Part shown: positions 45,455-56,972 of the stretch, in pieces | Position numbering within the stretch: the first letter of the stretch is position 1 | Layout: each line of letters begins with the position of its first letter | DNA from: Paraescarpia echinospica | Lineage: Eukaryota; Annelida; Polychaeta; Sabellida; Siboglinidae | DNA length: 64,000 nt | Assembly: GCA_020002185.1 (NCBI GenBank) | Contig: CM034531.1 | Span: forward strand, 77,116,291 to 77,180,290 | Reading direction: 5' to 3' | Notes under the pieces: model-generated | What the model saw: only the letters and a program-made list of their open reading frames with translations | What the model was told of the DNA's origin: nothing | Databases searched by the model: none | Position numbers and translations under genes: made by a program

Positions 45455-47253
45455 GGGATCCACTGCCACGCTCACAGGCTGGAACTTGCATTCAAGGACG
45501 CCTTCAAGAAGCAGCCCCTTCACGACAAGGTAGCATCGCTTCTGTTGGGCCTTTACTACTTTTACCGAAAGAGTTCGCTCAACAGAAGCATGCTGAAACG
45601 AGCTTTCGATGCTATCGGCGTGAAGCCGATAATGCCGACACGAGTGGGAGGTACACGTTGGGTGCCCCACACGCTACGAGCGCTGGAGAACATATGGAGA
45701 GCCTATTCAGCAATCATCGCACATTTGCAGCAGGTAATTATAGGCAGCTGAGCTAATCTTAAATTACAAAAATACTGTTATCTGCATACCTACTTATACT
45801 ACTTTATAATTTTTTATGTGCAGAAAACCAATAATTACATTTTTGTAAGTATGACGTAATATGTATTTTCTTCTGATACAGTTGTCAACCCAGACAAAGG
45901 CTTCTGCTGAGGCTGTTGGGAAGGCTAGAGGGTACCCCAAGATGCTGCTTAGCCAAGACATCATGATGTATGCTCACTTTGAGACGGACGTCATCAGCAT
46001 CCTGGCGAAACTGTCGCAGTTCATGCAACGTGAGACGTGCTTGGTGTCGGACATCATCATGAAAGTCCACGCCACAGTTGAAGTACTGTTCAAGTGCAAA
46101 ACCCGGTATGGCCAATTTAAGCTGATTATCATATGACAGTGTTATTAACAAGTTATGAATATTTGTTTTGAAGGGAATACCAGCAAGCAGTTGACTACTA
46201 TGGCATCTACTTGAAGGTGTCTTAAGGAACAATGTCATTTTGTTGCAGGTGCTGTTCTCAATGGAATTTTAGGTGGATGGATGTGTGTATTCTACTGGAG
46301 TGGAGCTAATGTATTTGTCTTTTGATTGTGCCTATGGTTTTTGTTACAGAGATAGTCCAACACTCCGAACGTTCATGCCAGGCACGACTCTGCATGTTCA
46401 CGATTTGAAAACTGTGGCCAAGCTTGCCTTCTCTTCAGTTCGAGTCAGCACGATCGACCACCTGAGTGAGTGCCTGCAGCATCGCTTCGATGATGCCCAG
46501 ACTGGTATCCTGGAGGCAACCCAGATGGCCAACTTCACACTTTGGCCAGAAACAAATGTGGAAGGTGCGTGTTAGTTGATGCGATGAATTATGGGTTTAT
46601 TGTTATAAAAATTATCGTATGATGCTACATATTTAAATTAGTTTTACCATGAGTAACTGCAAAGTTAACCCTAGGGCAGAAAAGAAATGGGAAGGTATGT
46701 ATTTGATTTGTCTTGTTTTTATACACCAATGTTTTTGATACCTGTTTAAATAAAACATGTTGCTTTGACACAATGATTTTTATTCAGGTTTTGGAGACGA
46801 GCGTGTTGTGGCACTGGCAACTCACTTTGGACCCATCCTGGAACTGGCTGGATTCTGCCCAAGTGAGTGCGAACAGGAATGGGACTTGCTGAAAGCAGTC
46901 ATCTACAGAAGGTACTGACATTTTTCTAATTATGCTTCAATAATCATATTTACAGGCAGCAGCAGATGATTTCTTCACACAGACAGAAGTTTTATCATGT
47001 GTTTCCAGAGAGCAGTAGAAGGCAGCTATATAAGTTTGCGATGACCAATTGCAGCTGCTGTTCGCAGCATAAATACAGTTGTTTGATATAATATATAGTT
47101 TGGAATGTATTTTTTTACTGTGACAAGGATTTTGGTAAGTTGACATGGGAGGGCGTCAACAGACAACATATCGCAGACCACCGAAACTTCCTGGCTCTGG
47201 TTGACATCGTACTGACCTTGCCAGTGCATTCTGCAGATGCCGAGCGTGAATAA
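45455..47253 (+). pseudogene. hAT-transposase / ZNF862-like multi-exon gene fragment
   Basis: Exons 45455-45733, 45882-46105, 46350-46564 and 46788-46910 have good splice sites and compatible phases. They encode HCHAHRLELAFKDA, GGTRWVPHTLRALENIW, QTKASAEAVGKARGYPK, FMPGTTLHVHDLKTVAK and LATHFGPILELAGFCPSECE. A last coding stretch (about 47120-47253) has LTWEGVNRQHIADHRNF and LVDIVLTLPVHSADAERE, then TAA. The TRW block and the LP-x-HSADAER end are typical of hAT transposases and their ZNF862-like derivatives (hAT C-terminal dimerisation region). The N-terminal zinc finger and RNase H part are absent upstream, the last junction does not keep frame, and the protein stops inside the dimerisation motif. 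It is probably a truncated pseudogene. Confidence 0.65.
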
Positions 47254-49200
47254 ATTTTGTATATATTTTGGTTATCTTGACTCAGTGTCGTTTACTTTGA
47301 CGGGACTAGTAGATGTTACTGCGGACTAGTGAACTTCACTGGCCACTAGTCCTGTGGACTAGTGGTGAAAAAAGTTAGTTTCTACCCCTGTTGACAGTGT
47401 GTGTTATGTTGATTTCTGTCCTTGGCTATATATTACCTTAAAGCTAAACAACTCCAGATGTCACGTGCTAATTTAAAGATAGACTTAGTGTGTATTTAAT
47501 TCTTCAGACAGGCCTGGCAGATTGACAATTCTATCCGAAGAAAAAATAAACATTATATTTATGTTACAAGTTCCACTTATGTTTTAATTTTTACTGAGTA
47601 ACACAATAACACACACACACATATATATATACATATATATATATACACGCACACGCACCGTAAACAAAATTATGGAACTTCTTAACGTACAATATTCATT
47701 TGTGTCCTAAAACAAGGAAAACGACACTAAGAACTGTCAACAGTCGCTAACAGCATTACAAAGAGGTGCTTCATATTTTACAAACTAAAATTAGAAAATA
47801 GCTGTCCAGTGTTGAATAAACATTAGTGATGTAGAAACAATAACAGCAAGGGTTCCTTTACTTATGTAAAATTAAGCAAAATGTTCACGATACGGTCGGA
47901 CCACTTGAAGACAAAGCTGCGCAGCAGAGTGAGTTGTCCTAGCAGAGCTCCTAAATAGACTTGTAGTTTATATCAGTGTTAGATATATTAGCTGCTATCA
48001 GTAATATATGCCAAGTTTAAGGGAGCTAACCATAATATTTGCGGCGGCTAATTGTAAATGCAAAATGACTGCAATGAAATATACGATTATGTATATTACG
48101 GGCTAGTCTCATAAGTTCCGAAAGTTTAGAAAAAGTAACTATTGTTATAAACCATCGCCCAACACCTTCAATATGTGGTGTTGCACTTGCTACTTTTAGT
48201 TCCCAAATCCACATCCAATACAGATGTGACATGGTTGCCAACACTGTACCCAACACGCGGTCCGGATCTGATATCCGCAATAACATAGATGTGCATTCAT
48301 ACATGTTTCACTCGATAGGTGGCGCCACTGCATCGATTGTGTTCACCGGGCCAACCCACCACCTACCCGTACGTAATCTTACATGTTTTGTTGGACTTTG
48401 TGAACATATGCGGACCACCAATTGGAATAGTTGTAGTTTTACAATACCCTTGCTTGCAATATTACAAAAGGAGGAAACTGCAATAGTTAAGTTTGCTGCT
48501 AACAAGAGGTGTTGCGATAGTTTTAGCGACAGAAAGTGACATATACCTGCGAATACGGTGAATATGACGGATGTGATCAAAACACCAGCGATCCGCCTTA
48601 GGTTATATTTTGTTTAAAATATTAAATTTAAGGTGTTATCAGAAGTAAATTCCAGTTTCCGCGCTGAAGCCTGTGGTGTGATACTTTGACTCAGGATACG
48701 TGTTGGGAAAAACACTACTCTGCATTGGAGTACCAATGATGAGAACTGCTGTTTTAGTTGCATTTAACTTTAATTTGTGTGTCATATGCATAAAGGTGAT
48801 GATCCAAGTTATGACAGTGGATAACAGAGCTAAGTGGCGTAGTGTTGGGAGTGAAAAGCAAAGGCGTATGAACAGAACTCAGAAGTGGACAGTTCGGTGG
48901 AAAGCTGTTCCATATATCTTTATGATTTGGTGTATGTCAGCTAGGTATAAAAAAAACCAGCTCAGAGCTGCGCCGGATATGCTGTACCACGTTGATAAGC
49001 GCAATATTACTTGCGTGGATCACTTGTGTAGAGGTTCTTTTCATGTAAAAACGAAAACCTGTAAGCCTAATGTTTTTTCTTAATTGTTTAAAACTGAAAT
49101 TCATATATATATAATCGTGGTATGGCTATTAACGATATACCAATAAATAATCAAATGAAGAACGTTTCACTTTCCGTGGAGGTGAATGTTAACTGTTGTT
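47254..49200. other. no confidently supported gene
   Basis: The stretch includes an AC/AT microsatellite at 47607-47655 and an isolated CTCF-like core (AGGTGGCGCC) at about 48319. An unassigned 127-residue plus-strand frame (48700-49083) has several Cys and basic residues but no recognised domain and could be a transposon fossil. No splice-supported gene model emerges. Confidence 0.35.
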
Positions 49201-49249
49201 TTTCAGATACGGTGACAGAATAAAACGGTGAGGAAGATATCTGAAAACA

Positions 49250-49600
49250 ATTAGTGTTTCCAATTAGTATCATAATATACATCAGGTATCATGTACATCC
49301 CCGAGGGGACTACGCCGGGAGTACGAAACCGGCGCGTTCACGGCAGACCTCGAACTTCCGAACGCCGCATGCCTCACATACATCAACGCCAATCCTGGGC
49401 AATGTCGCACTATCTGGAGGCGACATGCGCGAGGCTATGCTGTTACGCCTGGGAGCTATGCGTTTGTACCATTTTTGTTGGTGGTGGTGGAGGTGGTGAT
49501 GATGGTGGTGGCTGTGTTGTTGTTATTGCTGTTACATACCGAACAAATAATAGTGTTCTGAACGACTCAGACTATCTAGGAGGAGAAGTCCTGCGGCAGT
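49250..49600 (+). other. GC-rich unassigned stretch
   Basis: A GC-rich patch (49300-49460) inside AT-rich surroundings encodes a basic frame (GRPRTSERRMPHIHQRQ) that could be a transposase fossil, followed by a GGTGGT simple repeat. No family is assigned. Confidence 0.25.
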
Positions 49601-50000
49601 GATGTCAATCGATCATTTGCCAAGATGTATCGTGTATCGACTGTGGTTGCCAGTTAGCGCTCATTCAATTATTGCCACAACCTGCCTTGATAAAACGGCG
49701 TATAGTCGTTGATGCAATTCCGCAGTTCACGCCGACACGCCCTCTGGCATTGGGTAATTTGCTTTGGAACGTCAATGAGGAAAACCTCGCATTCTTTCGT
49801 GCACGCATCTCCGTAAATGTCGTCACATTTGCTCCAGCATGTCATTGGCGCAGCGTCACTGTTACCATGGCAACGAAAGCCCATGGCAACAAGCAGCAGC
49901 GTCGCCACTACCTGAAAAATGAACCATAATCATAATTCTGTTTTAGAACGGCGACGATACATATATATTATACATATATATATATATATTTGCTGAATAT

Positions 50001-52091
50001 GTGTATACGTTTTGGTTAGTTCTCATACAAGTAATCAGCCTGTCACATTGTTATCACAAAGAAGATATGTATTTGTTTACAGTTTGGACGGTCATTGCAA
50101 GAGTACATGTCATGGCAATATTACGTCCCCAAGTAAAAACGATATCGATGTGGTCTGGGTCCATAACCGTGTGTTCTAAAATAGCATGCAGTTTTTGTCT
50201 TAACTATTATGTTAAATTGCGTTTTGTTAAACGTAATCAAAATAATGTTAAAAAAGAAAGTATGGCGACAGCTTTACTTGAAAATAAAAATAGGGACTTC
50301 TGGAAAGAAGTAGGTAAAGTTACAAAGAACAATAATATGCTACCCAACATGGTTGATGAAGTGACAGGAGACGAAAATATTTCTAAACACTTTGCTACTA
50401 AGTATGGGGACTTATATAATTCAGTAGCCTATAATGAAGAGGATATGACGTCATTGCTACAAAACATACATAGTAAAGTAGATGCACATTGTAACGAAGG
50501 TGAAAATACTATTACGGTGGATGATGTTTTGAATGGCATTAATCATGTTAAGAGTAACAAATGTGATGGATATGGCGTTATATATACCGACCACTTTATT
50601 CATGCACTTAACAAATCACATGTTTTTCTTTCTTTGCTATTCACAGCAATGGTATATCACGGGTATACCCCGGATGGTTTTAATATTTCAACAATTCAAC
50701 CTCTGGTAAAAAACAAGAGGAAATCAGCAAATAATTATGATAACTATCGAGCTATTGCCCTTAGCAGCCCTCCATCGAAAATATTTGATTGGGTTATAAT
50801 GATAAAAAGTTCTGACGCTCTTAAAACAAGTGATCTACAGTTTGGTTTCAAACCTCAAAGCTCTACAGCTAAATGTACATTTGCGTTAATGGAGACTGTG
50901 AACTATTTCCAGCAGAATAAATCGGATGTTTACGTGTTATTACTAGATGCGACTAAAGCATTCGATAAAGTAAATTATGTTAAACTTTTTAACTTACTGA
51001 TGGAAAGAAGAATTAATCCCCTTTTAATCAGATGTTTACTTTATATGTACACTAATCAACATCTAAATGTATCATGGAACGATTCCATGTCATTGCATTT
51101 CTCCATTACCAATGGTGTGAAGCAGGGTGGGGTGTTGTCCCCCATTTTATGTTCAATCTACATTGATGAAATGTTAACAAGACTCTGCATGTCTGGTTTT
51201 GGCTGTATGATTGGTCATAAGTACTATGGTGCTGTTGGCTATGCTGATGATATATATTTGGTGGCTCCATCGATATATGCATTGAACAAAATGTGTGATA
51301 TATGTATAAAATTTGCATATGAATATGATTTACAATTCAACCCGACAAAATGTCAACTTATTAAATATGGCAGTGGTACCGACTGCGCATTTTACTTTGA
51401 TGGTTTAAAAGTGAAACATAGTAAAAAAGGGTTGCATTTAGGCCACATTATTGGTCCTGACACTCACCAGGCTATGGTAAAAGATATGTGTCATGATTTT
51501 ATATGGCGTGTAAATGCATTATCTGCTAATTTTGGGTTTTGTAATATAAACATAAAACGTCAATTATATATGTCATACTGTACACCTTTCTATGGTGTAT
51601 TTCTGTGGAACTTACAAAACAAACATCTTGATATGTTTTATACTACGTGGCGCAAAGGTATCAGAAAACTGTTTAATCTACCAGTTTGCACGCATTGTAA
51701 TATGGTGCCACTTTTAGCAGACTGTTTACCGATTCAAATTCAAATTATGAATCGAATGGTACGATTTATGCAGAGTTGCTTGAAATGCAGTAATTCCAGT
51801 TTGAAAATGCTCTCTCATCTAGCCATTCAAGGTAGTGGGTCATACATGTCTAAAGGTTTTAACTATATCATGTCCAAATACAAACTTGATGCCATGACAT
51901 TCTTTCGAATGAAGTCTAATCAGTTTTATGGTATGATTCAAGACCACTACCAGGAGGGGCTGGATGATGAACTAGTATGTAGAGTCTCATTTGCAAAAGA
52001 TGTATTACATAATATAGATAATGCGGGTAGCTCTTCTTTTTTAGCCATTGACGAACTCCGCTCATTGCTTACTGTTTTATGTACACAGTAA
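50001..52091 (+). CDS. non-LTR retrotransposon reverse transcriptase, long open frame
   Basis: An open frame of 696 codons. The first 70 or so residues look like unrelated upstream sequence. From about residue 85 it resembles LINE ORF2: DDVLNGINHVKSNKCDGYG, NYDNYRAIALSSPPSKIFD, SDLQFGFKPQSSTAKCTF, VYVLLLDATKAFDKVNY (catalytic Asp), ITNGVKQGGVLSPILCSIYI and GAVGYADDIYLV with the YADD active site intact. A C-terminal region rich in WRKGIRKLF and HCN motifs follows. The endonuclease domain is absent, so the copy is 5'-truncated. Its intact catalytic core indicates recent insertion. Clade uncertain (Jockey/CR1/L1-like groups all share these motifs). Confidence 0.8.
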   Translation: MYTFWLVLIQVISLSHCYHKEDMYLFTVWTVIARVHVMAILRPQVKTISMWSGSITVCSKIACSFCLNYYVKLRFVKRNQNNVKKESMATALLENKNRDFWKEVGKVTKNNNMLPNMVDEVTGDENISKHFATKYGDLYNSVAYNEEDMTSLLQNIHSKVDAHCNEGENTITVDDVLNGINHVKSNKCDGYGVIYTDHFIHALNKSHVFLSLLFTAMVYHGYTPDGFNISTIQPLVKNKRKSANNYDNYRAIALSSPPSKIFDWVIMIKSSDALKTSDLQFGFKPQSSTAKCTFALMETVNYFQQNKSDVYVLLLDATKAFDKVNYVKLFNLLMERRINPLLIRCLLYMYTNQHLNVSWNDSMSLHFSITNGVKQGGVLSPILCSIYIDEMLTRLCMSGFGCMIGHKYYGAVGYADDIYLVAPSIYALNKMCDICIKFAYEYDLQFNPTKCQLIKYGSGTDCAFYFDGLKVKHSKKGLHLGHIIGPDTHQAMVKDMCHDFIWRVNALSANFGFCNINIKRQLYMSYCTPFYGVFLWNLQNKHLDMFYTTWRKGIRKLFNLPVCTHCNMVPLLADCLPIQIQIMNRMVRFMQSCLKCSNSSLKMLSHLAIQGSGSYMSKGFNYIMSKYKLDAMTFFRMKSNQFYGMIQDHYQEGLDDELVCRVSFAKDVLHNIDNAGSSSFLAIDELRSLLTVLCTQ

Positions 52092-52160
52092 CTTGTATAC
52101 ATTGATTTAGTCGAATTGTACATTTTTTAGTACGAATAAATGTATTATATTATATATAAA
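50200..52160 (+). mobile_element. 5'-truncated LINE in the intron of gene F
   Basis: The element lies antisense to gene F. Its 3' UTR follows the stop at 52091, with AATAAA near 52135 and an AT-rich end near 52160, just 40 bases from the relic micro-exon of gene F. The exact 5' boundary is unclear. Confidence 0.7.
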
Positions 52161-52309
52161 GTCATATTTTAATAAAAGGGTAGTTTAATGTACTTACGAC
52201 TTTAATTTTGAACCAGGGCCTGTTTTTGTATTGTGCATCAGTCGTATTATTAGACGATCCAATAAAATGCAGGCAACCTGAAATAAACGATGATAAAGAA
52301 AGATAATAA

Positions 52310-52568
52310 TGTGTATGTATGTATGCATGTATGTATGTATGTATGTACACTGTATGTATGTATGTATGTATGTATTTATGTATGTATGTATGTATGTATA
52401 TATGTAAGTATATATGTATGTACATTGTATGTATGTATGTATGTATGTAAGATGTATGTATGTATATATGTGTGTGTGTGTACATATATATACGTATATA
52501 ATATTATGTGACAACGAAGCAACCGTGTTGCTCATTTGTCGATACATATATATAAATATATATATACT

Positions 52569-52617
<49 letters not shown>
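52310..52617. repeat. (ATGT)n and (AT)n microsatellites
   Basis: A TATG/ATGT tetranucleotide array at 52310-52475 is followed by GT and TA tracts to 52617. Frames through it are low-complexity artefacts. Confidence 0.95.
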
Positions 52618-52618
<1 letters not shown>

Positions 52619-53837
52619 TATGTATACTTACTGTTTGGTGACGTTAATAAACTGTAAATGCTTCGCAGGTAAATTGCCGTGATTATATATTGCTTTGCAA
52701 CCAGAGACCCTTGAATGGTGTTAAGTGGGAAATAAAGTTACACATGATGTCAGCCACGTATTGCTCTTGAAATAAAACCGACGGTCGAAAATACAACGTC
52801 CGAAGATGAAGCATGCATCACGTTTATCGTGTATTTACATACTGTGTGATTGTTAATAAACACATATTGTTGACAACCATTGGCATCATTATAGTGACAT
52901 TGTCTTTCTGTATTAACACTGTGTGCGTGGGCGTGGGCGTGTGCTTGTATGCGCACGCGCACGCGCGAACATGGGTTTATGATGTGTGTATGTATGTGAA
53001 TGTGTGTGTGTGTTTGTGGTTGTGTGCGCGTGCGTGTGCGTTCGTGTTTGCGTGCGCGCGTATGTGTAGGAACATAATCTAACGACCTAATATGGCTTCG
53101 CCGTTAACATCTACCGTTATACATAAGAACACATCAGCAAACGTGCATGTGTGTTCGCACTAACAACTGAACATTTGGTCAGTGGTGGAGAACAGAATAT
53201 GTGTTTGTTCATGATGGTAATATCGGTGAAAGCCTAGATGATTTGCAATACGACCGCTTCTTCAAACATGTAGAATTAAGTACAGTTTACATACAAGCAA
53301 AACGCCTTCCCATTACTCCTATTTCAACCTATTACCGTAGCCTCAAGACGTAGTATAAACAAGTCAACTGTAGAAAGGATCCCGTAATAATAAATGTCGT
53401 TGTTTGGAGCTGTATTATCAAAGACACCAAGTAACGTCAGTACTAACGGAAGAACTGCGTCATCGTATAGTTGTGGCAACTGGTATTTCCCCTCGTTTCT
53501 GTTGATCGCTACTCACGTTGTTTCTTATCCGTGTCATTTCTGTGTATCGTCTCCTGCTGTGGGACTCCGTGTAGACAGACCACTGTTACTCCTTCCATTC
53601 TATCCGATGGTTCGGCTTGTGAGTGCTGAGTAACTGTGGGTGAGCCGTGAACACTCCCTATCCCTCATGTGTAGGCTATGCCACAATCCTTACCTACGAT
53701 TATGTATACTAGGTCGACCAGTACTTCCGACTCTACTGTGTTCTAGGATGCACTACTTGGTGTTTGGGGTTGTGTGAGGACTAGGGCCTATAAGTTGTAG
53801 GTAGGTTAAATACGGTTCATGTTGCCTTGTTTAACCT
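52618..53837. other. no supported gene; GT-rich tract at 52920-53070
   Basis: A GTGCG-rich region is the only distinctive feature. Short open frames show no domains. Confidence 0.45.
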
Positions 53838-53980
53838 GCATTAAAGGGAGCCAGTCAGTTCCTTTACCCCGTTAACTCGGTCGTATTGGCAATAAAGCTT
53901 GTCTTGAAACTGGACTTTTTACTACTTGAACATGTACCCGTCAAATTGTGAACGTTGTTACGGCTTAGTGAAGACAATGG
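53838..53980 (+). repeat. dispersed repeat, copy 2 (related to 1975-2215)
   Basis: ATTAAAGGGAGCCAGTCAGT, GGCAATAAAGCTTGTCTTGA and CAAATTGTGAACGTTGTTAC parallel the 2.0-2.2 kb repeat in order and orientation. Both copies lie downstream of a peptide gene (A and G). Confidence 0.45.
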
Positions 53981-54289
53981 CGGGCGGTACACCTTCAACA
54001 AAGTTAGTATATTCTTAAGAACATTATATTAATTAATTAATGAAAACCTAGGAACAGGCTGTCCCTTGTTAATCTCGAGCTTCCGTTGGAGATATCCTTG
54101 GACGCCGTGATTGAATCGGTCATCTGTTATCTGTGAGTAGAAAAGCACTGTAAAGTAAAACTTCAATTAATTCAATCGTATCCTCCATGTGAGATAGTTG
54201 GCAAATTTGAGCTGAATTGATGTGGACGCTTTTGTTGTAGACTGCGTTACTGAAGAATGAGAGCGAGACTGACTGAGTGAGTGATTGAG

Positions 54290-54415
54290 TGAGTGTGCGT
54301 GTGCGCGCGCGTGTGTGTGAGGAGGAGGGGATGGAAACGAGACAGAGAGAGGAGGGAGAGAGGATAAAGAAGAGAGAGGAGAGGGAGGACAGAGATGATG
54401 GAAGAGGGAAGATAT
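54290..54415. repeat. purine-rich GA/GAGG tract with GT run
   Basis: GTGCGCGCGCGTGTGTGTG leads into a GAGGAGGGAGAGAGGA-type purine run of about 100 bases. No gene. Confidence 0.85.
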
Positions 54416-54689
54416 GATATAGAGTCCCCTTGTATAAATACAATGTTGAATGTCCCAACGACTTTCAGTCTCCTGCACACGGAACAGAGAATATAGTGTG
54501 AACGAAATTACTAATTTGTCGACACGGTAGTAGGAAGTCCTCAATATTCTCAACCCAGCTCTCTCAATGACCAATTAACTAGCGCCATTTGAAACAGAGT
54601 ATTTGTTAGGAATGTAGCATCAACGAACGCCTAAATGTACTTCTTAAACTGACAAGCATTGCATAAAAATGTGTCACTATGGGAGCATG

Positions 54690-55075
54690 GAGCGCGGTGG
54701 TGCAGTTGTAGAGACATGGATTCTCAATCAGGATATTCCGGGTTCGAATCCTCTTACAATCGTTTAAACTGGAAAAGCTATTTCACCCCACGTTACGTCA
54801 GTTGACACCAGCACGAGGTGGTGCATACAGTGGTGCATATAGTGGTGCATACAGTGGTGCATACAGTGGTGCATAAAGTGGTGCATACAGTGGTGCATAC
54901 AGTGGTGGATATCTGTCTACGAATAGTGTTGGTGCATTGATTACAGCGTGAGTGAATGCTTATCAGAGAAGTCGAGATGGTGTTCGATTGAACAGGTCTG
55001 TCAGAGAAAGAAATGTAAAGCGCTTTTAATAGTCCCAGTGACATGATACCACGCTATATGAGAACATACCTTTAT
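54690..55075 (+). repeat. SINE with V-SINE-like tail, copy 2, containing a 14-bp tandem expansion
   Basis: A tRNA-like head (GAGCGCGGTGGTGCAGTTGT, then perfect B box GGGTTCGAATCC), a body with GTGAATGCTTATCAGAGAAG and GAGATGGTGTTCGATTGAAC, and a tail TGTAAAGCGCTTTTAATAGT...CGCTATATGA. It is homologous to 22060-22372. Seven copies of a 14-bp unit (GTGGTGCATACAGT) expand the middle at about 54819-54908. Confidence 0.68.
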
Positions 55076-55524
55076 TTTATTGATTGACCTTTCTTCATAC
55101 AAGATGTTACACTTACACGTGTTATCATGACATGATGTTTTAACTTCGACCACCGATCGTGATTGTCAAAGATAGTGTCTTTTGGAGTAGACTGGTTACA
55201 CAATTACATACCATTGCAACACGGTCTCCTTATAACGGGGAAGACGGAACAAAGTGTCGTTTGGCAGGGTCGCCGACTGTGATGTAGAAACAACGTTGAT
55301 GAGATTTCCTGGAAATGATGTTTTGCAGGAGAAAATATACTAAGCATCACAAAAACACGGAAGATATTAATGGGTGAATCGAATGGTCTGAGATATGCAT
55401 ACTATCTGAATACACAACTGAGTATGTTTACAGCTAGGTCATTGACATCTCGCTCTCACTAAATTAGATTTGTATAGTCATTCGACGAGAGACAACCGTG
55501 TAGTTTGCATTGTCGCCATTCGTG

Positions 55525-56718
55525 TCACCACCAGTCCCGCCACCACGGCTTGCATCCGGCAACACAGTCAGCAAGTTCCAGATGACATTTCTTGCGACAC
55601 TGTGTCAAGTCTTCGGGTATCTCGATGAGGACAAACTCGCATTCTCTCAAACACGCACCTCCATAAATCTCGTCGCAGTTATTCCTGCATGACACTTCGT
55701 CGTCGTTAGCGATAACATCGCCATGGCAACGCAGTGTCATGACAACCAGCAGCACCGACACAAATATCTGAAATATAAATCGTGATTTTGTTTTCTTAGA
55801 AGAACGACCATCAATTTTATTTCCAGTGAGTGTCACTGCGTGTCACTCATTGTTAGTTGGCTGATTACCGGGCCATTATTTGACGTCACAATTATGCAAA
55901 CCAAACACGTTCTGGTTTTTCTCGTTCGACAGTCGTAAACTTCCATTGAGGTAAGGCAAGACATATTTAATGCTATTTATGATGTCATTTGTGTGTGTGC
56001 GGTTGTGTGTGTGTGCGCGCGCGTGCGTGTGTGTGTGCGTGCGTGCGTGTGTGCCAGTAGTGTTCGGACATTAATCGCATTGTGGCTGAATGCTTCTCAA
56101 AGTAGTCGAGATGGTGTTCGACTGTTCACCATCTCTGCCAGGAGGGGGTAAGGTGTAAAGCGCTTTGAACTGTCCCAAAATTGAATTGTTTTTGCAACGT
56201 GCATGGAGGTATTGTAGTTTTACGAGATATGAGCATGTGTATAATATATCACAATGTATTTGCATTTGGGGCTTGAGTCAGCCGAGTCGAACCGTAATGC
56301 TATATGTTACATATGTACATCCAAACATTTTAATAATTATTATTTTAATAACGGACACCACCTGGAATCAACAAAACAGACAGAGAGGTGGGTACCTGGA
56401 GAAGAACTGTATAACTATTAGAGTAAACGTTGCTAGCCGGGAGGATATCGAATGAACTGAGCTGGTTCGCCCACGACCGTTCTTGCTGAAGGACATTTGT
56501 TGACGCCTCATTGGATATGTGAGACGTTAATCAATTATCTTCCTAATTCAACATAGGTTATAGCTCCATAACAGTTGTTCTCTTCCGGTTTCCAGAAAAC
56601 GCAACTTTGTCTTAGTGTATATGCAAGAAAAGGTTGGAAACTGGAAGGGTTGATGTACTTACAACGGCTTTCATGTTGAATCAGAAAAAAAATTCGCCAG
56701 TCGCATTTCTAGTCGACC
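55525..56718 (-). CDS. secreted double-CxxxC cysteine-rich peptide, gene G
   Basis: The micro-exon (coding 56663-56674) encodes M-K-A-V before GTAAGT. The main exon (55525-55767) follows a TTTCAG acceptor and ends in a stop, giving 84 residues. The signal (FVSVLLVVMTLRCHG) is followed by an acidic NDDE stretch and eight cysteines spaced x3-x7-x3-x13-x3-x6-x3, ending KPWWRDWW. Both cysteine positions and the tryptophan-rich tail match gene D. A 5' UTR acceptor (TTTGTAG|GGTCGAC) lies at 56719-56720 and resembles the one in pseudogene E. The intron is about 0.9 kb. Function unknown. Confidence 0.83.
55985..56060. repeat. (GT)n/(GTGC)n microsatellite
   Basis: GT-rich low-complexity tract within the intron of gene G. 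Confidence 0.9.
56070..56180 (+). repeat. SINE tail fragment (V-SINE-like)
   Basis: GGCTGAATGCTTCTCAAAGT, GAGATGGTGTTCGACTGTTC and GGTGTAAAGCGCTTTGAACT match the 3' halves of the SINEs at 22.1 and 54.7 kb. It lies in the intron of gene G. Confidence 0.6.
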
Positions 56719-56972
56719 CTACAAATTGCAGGCAAATGTCATCGATGTTCGTACATTGCATTCTTCATTTTTCTCTAATACAATATATATATATTATTAG
56801 TGTCACCTCTTTCAGGCAAAATTATCTCATCTTGATTACTCTGGCACATTCTGTCAAAAGAATCCACTGATCTTCGAGCTGAAGTTGTTGGAGGGCCACT
56901 TCAACGACTGAATCTTCTATAAGTCCGCTTATCTAAGTCAGTGTTTGATGACAACATTAGGAAAGGAAACAT

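Larger units (their letters stand above)
49669..52277 (-). pseudogene. double-CxxxC peptide gene F, start codon lost
   Basis: The main exon (49669-49911) is open from the TTTCAG acceptor to the stop, with a VATLLLVAMGF signal-like core and cysteines in the x3-x7-x3-x13-x3-x6 pattern. The eighth cysteine is Tyr, leaving an odd number. The only matching micro-exon (52198-52206, UTR to 52277) has the family's 5' UTR context and GTAAGT donor, but ATT in place of ATG (52204-52206) and one codon fewer. A LINE copy fills the intron in the opposite orientation. Without another start it would not make a secreted peptide, so it is probably dying or dead. An undetected alternative first exon is possible. 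Confidence 0.6.

Noticed and set aside
48700..49083. 127-codon plus-strand frame as a gene
   Set aside because: Contains scattered Cys and basic residues but no recognisable domain or neighbouring exon.
52198..52277. 80-bp segment as an ordinary internal coding exon
   Set aside because: It is open in one frame with acceptor and donor, but its end aligns to the peptide-family micro-exon, so it is better explained as the decayed first coding exon of gene F with its 5' UTR.
52162..52617. Tyr/Ile/His- and Cys/Val-rich frames
   Set aside because: Translation of ATGT and TA microsatellites.
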